A DNA stretch of 64,000 bases, taken from assembly GCA_965197455.1 (NCBI GenBank), contig OZ240208.1, positions 2,108,001 through 2,172,000 of the forward strand. The letters are read 5' to 3'. The stretch is from JAGWBD01 sp965197455 (GTDB taxonomy: Bacteria > Chloroflexota > Anaerolineae > Aggregatilineales > Phototrophicaceae). This document shows positions 61,563 through 64,000 of the stretch, in pieces. Position 1 is the stretch's first letter; each line of letters starts with the position of its first letter. A model generated the notes under the pieces. That model worked only from the letters and a program-made list of their open reading frames with translations. It was not told where the DNA came from and searched no databases. The position numbers and the translations under genes are program-made.

Positions 61563-61573
61563 GGCAGCGCGGA

Positions 61574-62254
61574 CTATTCTTCCCGCAGCACGTAGCCCAC
61601 GCCGCGCACAGTGTGGATGAGGCGCGCTTCGGCGTTGGCCTCGCTCTTTTGTCGCAGGTAGCGCACGTAGACCTCGATGATGTTGCTGGCACCGCCAAAA
61701 TCATAATCCCACACGCGGTCGAAAATGACGTCGCGCGTCAGCACCTGGCGCGGGTTGCGCAGGAAGAGTTCGAGCAGCTCGTACTCCTTGGCCGTCAGGT
61801 CGATCATGCGCGCGCCGCGTTGCGCCCGGCGCGTGCCGGTATCGAGCGTGAGGTCGGCGAAGCGCAGGATGTCCGGGCGGCTGGCGGGCGCGTTGCGCCG
61901 GAAGAGCGCGCGGATGCGGGCCAGCAACTCCTGAAAGGAGAAGGGCTTGACGAGGTAGTCGTCCGCGCCGGCATCCAGGCCCTGCACGCGGTCGCGTACA
62001 TCGTCGCGCGCGGTCAGCATCAACACGGGTACTGCGCCAGCCTTGCGCAGCCGCTTGCAGACTTCCAGCCCGTCCAGACCGGGCAACATCCAGTCCAGGA
62101 TGACCAGGTCCGGCGGATCATCGCGCGCCATCTCAAGCCCGCTGTGGCCATCATGCGCCACGATCGGGCGGTAGTTTTCGAAAATCAGGCCGCGCTCGAT
62201 AAAGCGGGCGATCGCCACCTCATCCTCAATTACCAGAATGCGTTCGCCGGTCAT
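61574..62254 (-). CDS. OmpR/PhoB-type response regulator
   Basis: 226 residues. Receiver domain: acidic VIEDEVA, phosphorylation Asp in LVILDWMLPG, Thr in MLTARDD and Lys in VKPFSF. The winged-helix DNA-binding domain has TAKEYELLELFLRNP and VYVRYLRQKSE, ending with IHTVRGVGYVLREE. Paired with the kinase downstream. A TATACT element at 62297-62302 (reverse) lies about 43 bases ahead of the ATG. The regulated genes are unknown. Confidence 0.92.
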   Translation of the reverse strand: MTGERILVIEDEVAIARFIERGLIFENYRPIVAHDGHSGLEMARDDPPDLVILDWMLPGLDGLEVCKRLRKAGAVPVLMLTARDDVRDRVQGLDAGADDYLVKPFSFQELLARIRALFRRNAPASRPDILRFADLTLDTGTRRAQRGARMIDLTAKEYELLELFLRNPRQVLTRDVIFDRVWDYDFGGASNIIEVYVRYLRQKSEANAEARLIHTVRGVGYVLREE

Positions 62255-62296
62255 GTCTGGCCCTGTCCCGCGGATTTCCGCCTGTCCTCCAGTGAC

Positions 62297-62302
62297 AGTA
62301 TA
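62297..62302 (-). promoter_or_regulatory. Putative -10 element of the two-component operon
   Basis: TATACT on the reverse strand, 43 bases ahead of the response regulator ATG at 62254. Confidence 0.4.
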
Positions 62303-62360
62303 ACGAGATTGTATGAGCGTAGCCTGAACGCCTTTCTGTGACGGAAGCGAGCCTGGCGCG

Positions 62361-62366
62361 TATACT
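62361..62366 (+). promoter_or_regulatory. Putative -10 element of the DUF1232 gene
   Basis: TATACT, 25 bases ahead of the ATG at 62391. Confidence 0.45.
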
Positions 62367-62390
62367 GGTCAGGGAGTGGAGAGACTGATC

Positions 62391-62849
62391 ATGAGACCCG
62401 GAGAACGCTTGCGACTCTTGCAACACCTGCAGCGGCTGGGCGACCCGCGCCTGCGCCAGGCCCTGTGGCGCCTGCTGCGTGACGGGGCGCTGCAGCAGCG
62501 CATCGGGGCGTTGGCGCTGGAGCTGGCCAGGTCGCTACCACAACTGCAGGACAGCGGTCATGTGCGTGAGCTGAAGCTGCTGCGGCGCCTGCTGCTGGAC
62601 GAGCGTGTGCCCCTGTGGCAGAAGGCGATCCCGGTCGCGGCGGCAGTCTACCTTGTCTCGCCGCTGGACCTGATCCCGGACGTGCTGCCCGTGGTGGGCC
62701 AGCTGGATGATCTGGCGGTGCTGCTGGGCAGCCTGCGCCTCTTCCGCTCACTGGTGCCGCCGGCCCTGATTGAGGAGCACCTGGCCTACATCGACGGCGA
62801 GGTCGTCGATGCACCCGGCTGGCGCGCGGGGAGCCTGGATGCGCGCTGA
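62391..62849 (+). CDS. DUF1232 membrane-associated protein
   Basis: 152 residues. The DUF1232 core is seen as AAVYLVSPLDLIPDVLPVVG followed by QLDDLAVLLGSLRLF; DUF1232 proteins are small, membrane-associated and of unknown function. A charged helical N-terminal half (about 1-75) precedes it. ATG 62391 with GGAGAG about seven bases ahead is preferred over GTG 62376. The gene overlaps the start of the following membrane glycosyltransferase by 11 bases, so both may be co-translated. Confidence 0.7.
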   Translation: MRPGERLRLLQHLQRLGDPRLRQALWRLLRDGALQQRIGALALELARSLPQLQDSGHVRELKLLRRLLLDERVPLWQKAIPVAAAVYLVSPLDLIPDVLPVVGQLDDLAVLLGSLRLFRSLVPPALIEEHLAYIDGEVVDAPGWRAGSLDAR

Positions 62850-64000
62850 CGGCAGCCAGCGCGCAAGAAATTGGGCGCAAGCCCTGTTGCTTCCGGAACG
62901 GCGCTTCTGGCTGGTCGTGGGCCTGATCACCCTGGGCGGGGCTGTGCTGCGTGTGCTCGTGCACGACTACGGCCTGCCCTGGATTCACCATAGCGATCAG
63001 GCTTCTCTCTGGCTCTCTGTCCAGGGGCAGCGCGGTCTGCTGCCGGCGGATGTTTTCAAGTCAGCCACCACCTATCCACCCCTGACCCTTTGGATACACG
63101 AGCTGGCGCAGCTCTGGGCCGAGGCGCAGGGACGCCCCCTGGCCGCGGACGCTATCCTGGATCTGCGGCGCTTTATATTGTTCTTCAACGTCGCCGGCAC
63201 CTTGTGGGTCGCCCTGCTGGGCAGGCGCTGCGCCGGCGCGCTGGCGGGCATTGTGGCCGCCATCCTGTGGGCCGTCACACCCCTTATGGTGGAAGTTCCC
63301 ACTCACGCCATCGGTGAGGCGCTGGCCTACCCCTTGCTGATCTTCAGCGTACTGCTGGCCGTGCAGGCGCTGGAGCCGGCGCGCAGCTGGAAGCCGGCGG
63401 TGGCCAGTTTGATACTGGCCGCGCTGTGTTTCCTGCTGGAATATCGCCTGCTGGTCGCTTTCTTCCCCGGCGCAATCGCGCTGATCCTGCGCGCCCATGC
63501 TCACTACCGGCCTGGCTGGCGCCGCACGGCGCTGTGGGCCGGCGTCGGCATCGCGCTGGCGCTCGTGGCAGGCGCCAGCGTGCTGGCCCTGTTGCCAGCG
63601 CGCTTTCAGGAAATCGCCGGGCAGACCCTGGCCGGGTCGCTGTGGGATCTTCACGGCCTGCTACAGCTTTTCGAGCAGGCGCTCGGAGGGCTGCCGGCCC
63701 TGCCACTGCCCCTGTCCCTGATTGCCTTGCTGGCTGTGCTCGCCTGGCTTTACACCCGCGCGCGGGGCAGGTCGCCGCTCAGGAAACAGGCGCTGCTGCT
63801 GACGGCCGCGACCCTGCTGCTGACTCTGTGGGCGGACAGCGCGATTCGTCCCTATACAGAAGGAGTCGACCTTAAAATTCGCCACGCCATCCCGGCCATC
63901 ACGTTGCTCTTCGTGCTGGCTGGCGCGGCGCTGGCGCAGCTCGTGGCCGCTGTGCCGGGCCAGCGCGCGCGGGCGCTGGCAGCAACGGGGTTGTCCGCGT
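62839..64000 (+). CDS. Membrane glycosyltransferase-like protein, N-terminal part (3' end outside window)
   Basis: The frame from ATG 62839 is open to the end of the window (387 codons seen). It contains eight or more hydrophobic segments; the first extracytoplasmic loop carries HHSDQASLWLSVQGQRG and TYPPLTLWIH, which is reminiscent of GT39/ArnT-type sugar transferases and other GT-C enzymes. The start is inside the end of the DUF1232 gene. The 5' coding part has no ribosome binding site of its own beyond GGGGAGCCTGG. Without the rest the substrate cannot be guessed. Confidence 0.6.
   Translation, partial: MRADGSQRARNWAQALLLPERRFWLVVGLITLGGAVLRVLVHDYGLPWIHHSDQASLWLSVQGQRGLLPADVFKSATTYPPLTLWIHELAQLWAEAQGRPLAADAILDLRRFILFFNVAGTLWVALLGRRCAGALAGIVAAILWAVTPLMVEVPTHAIGEALAYPLLIFSVLLAVQALEPARSWKPAVASLILAALCFLLEYRLLVAFFPGAIALILRAHAHYRPGWRRTALWAGVGIALALVAGASVLALLPARFQEIAGQTLAGSLWDLHGLLQLFEQALGGLPALPLPLSLIALLAVLAWLYTRARGRSPLRKQALLLTAATLLLTLWADSAIRPYTEGVDLKIRHAIPAITLLFVLAGAALAQLVAAVPGQRARALAATGLSA

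Overview
This 64 kb window is a chromosomal segment of a GC-rich bacterium. The best guess, from protein content and not from any search, is a member of the Chloroflexota (Anaerolineae-like). Reasons: many secreted proteins with bacterial SH3 repeats, a paired-cysteine 'DNCC' repeat, a deazaflavin (F420-type) reductase, a PepF oligoendopeptidase, lipobox lipoproteins and no outer-membrane or LPS genes. No rRNA, tRNA, phage, transposase or CRISPR array was seen. Core genes include recA, pcrA, coaBC, deoC, a class A penicillin-binding protein and a PduO-type cobalamin adenosyltransferase.

Layout. 0-9.7 kb: the end of a VanZ-like gene and a membrane glycosyltransferase, then a reverse-strand GNAT/ABC exporter operon, two MFS transporters, a MaoC-fold hydratase and a TPR protein. 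9.7-17 kb: pepF, an amidohydrolase carrying a duplicated copy of the pepF 5' end, PCD-coaBC, and pcrA. 17-25.5 kb is a mosaic: GC-rich genes (methyltransferase, deoC, glycosyltransferase 2) alternate with AT-richer accessory genes. The latter are two orphan PD-(D/E)XK nucleases with a shared C-terminal domain, and two tandem secreted SH3/Cys-repeat/zincin-like proteins embedded in broken copies of a DUF309 gene. 25.5-33 kb: a metallo-beta-lactamase-fold protein, a TIM-barrel isomerase-like protein, PBP1A, and an overlapping operon of PfkB kinase, response regulator and an SDR that has lost its catalytic Tyr and Lys. 34-37.7 kb: a Ugp-like glycerol-3-phosphate ABC importer without its ATPase. 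38.4-41.8 kb: an ABC exporter with three permeases, two of them a tandem duplication. 41.9-46.3 kb: a DUF3352-like secreted protein, a BMP-family binding protein fused to SH3 and an acidic tail, and a PhyH dioxygenase. 46.3-48.3 kb: an AT-rich HicAB toxin-antitoxin operon with a DUF6941-like gene, followed by the relic of a second HicAB. 48.3-53.8 kb: a lipoprotein, recA, adenosyltransferase and two SH3-repeat proteins with clear terminators. 54-58.2 kb: a GldA/GldF/GldG-like ABC system with a DUF4340 protein. 58.2-60 kb: three tandem DinB-family genes. 60-64 kb: an OmpR-type two-component system, a DUF1232 protein and the start of a membrane glycosyltransferase.

Many genes are tightly packed with ATGA or TGATG overlaps, so operons are easy to read. 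A TATACT-like -10 element 25-80 bases ahead of the start codon recurs across the window. The strongest candidates for something undescribed are the SH3/Cys-repeat/zincin tandem pair, the three-gene HicAB operon with DUF6941, the pair of DUF5655-type nucleases, the DinB triplet with one variable patch, and the kinase-regulator-pseudo-SDR operon.
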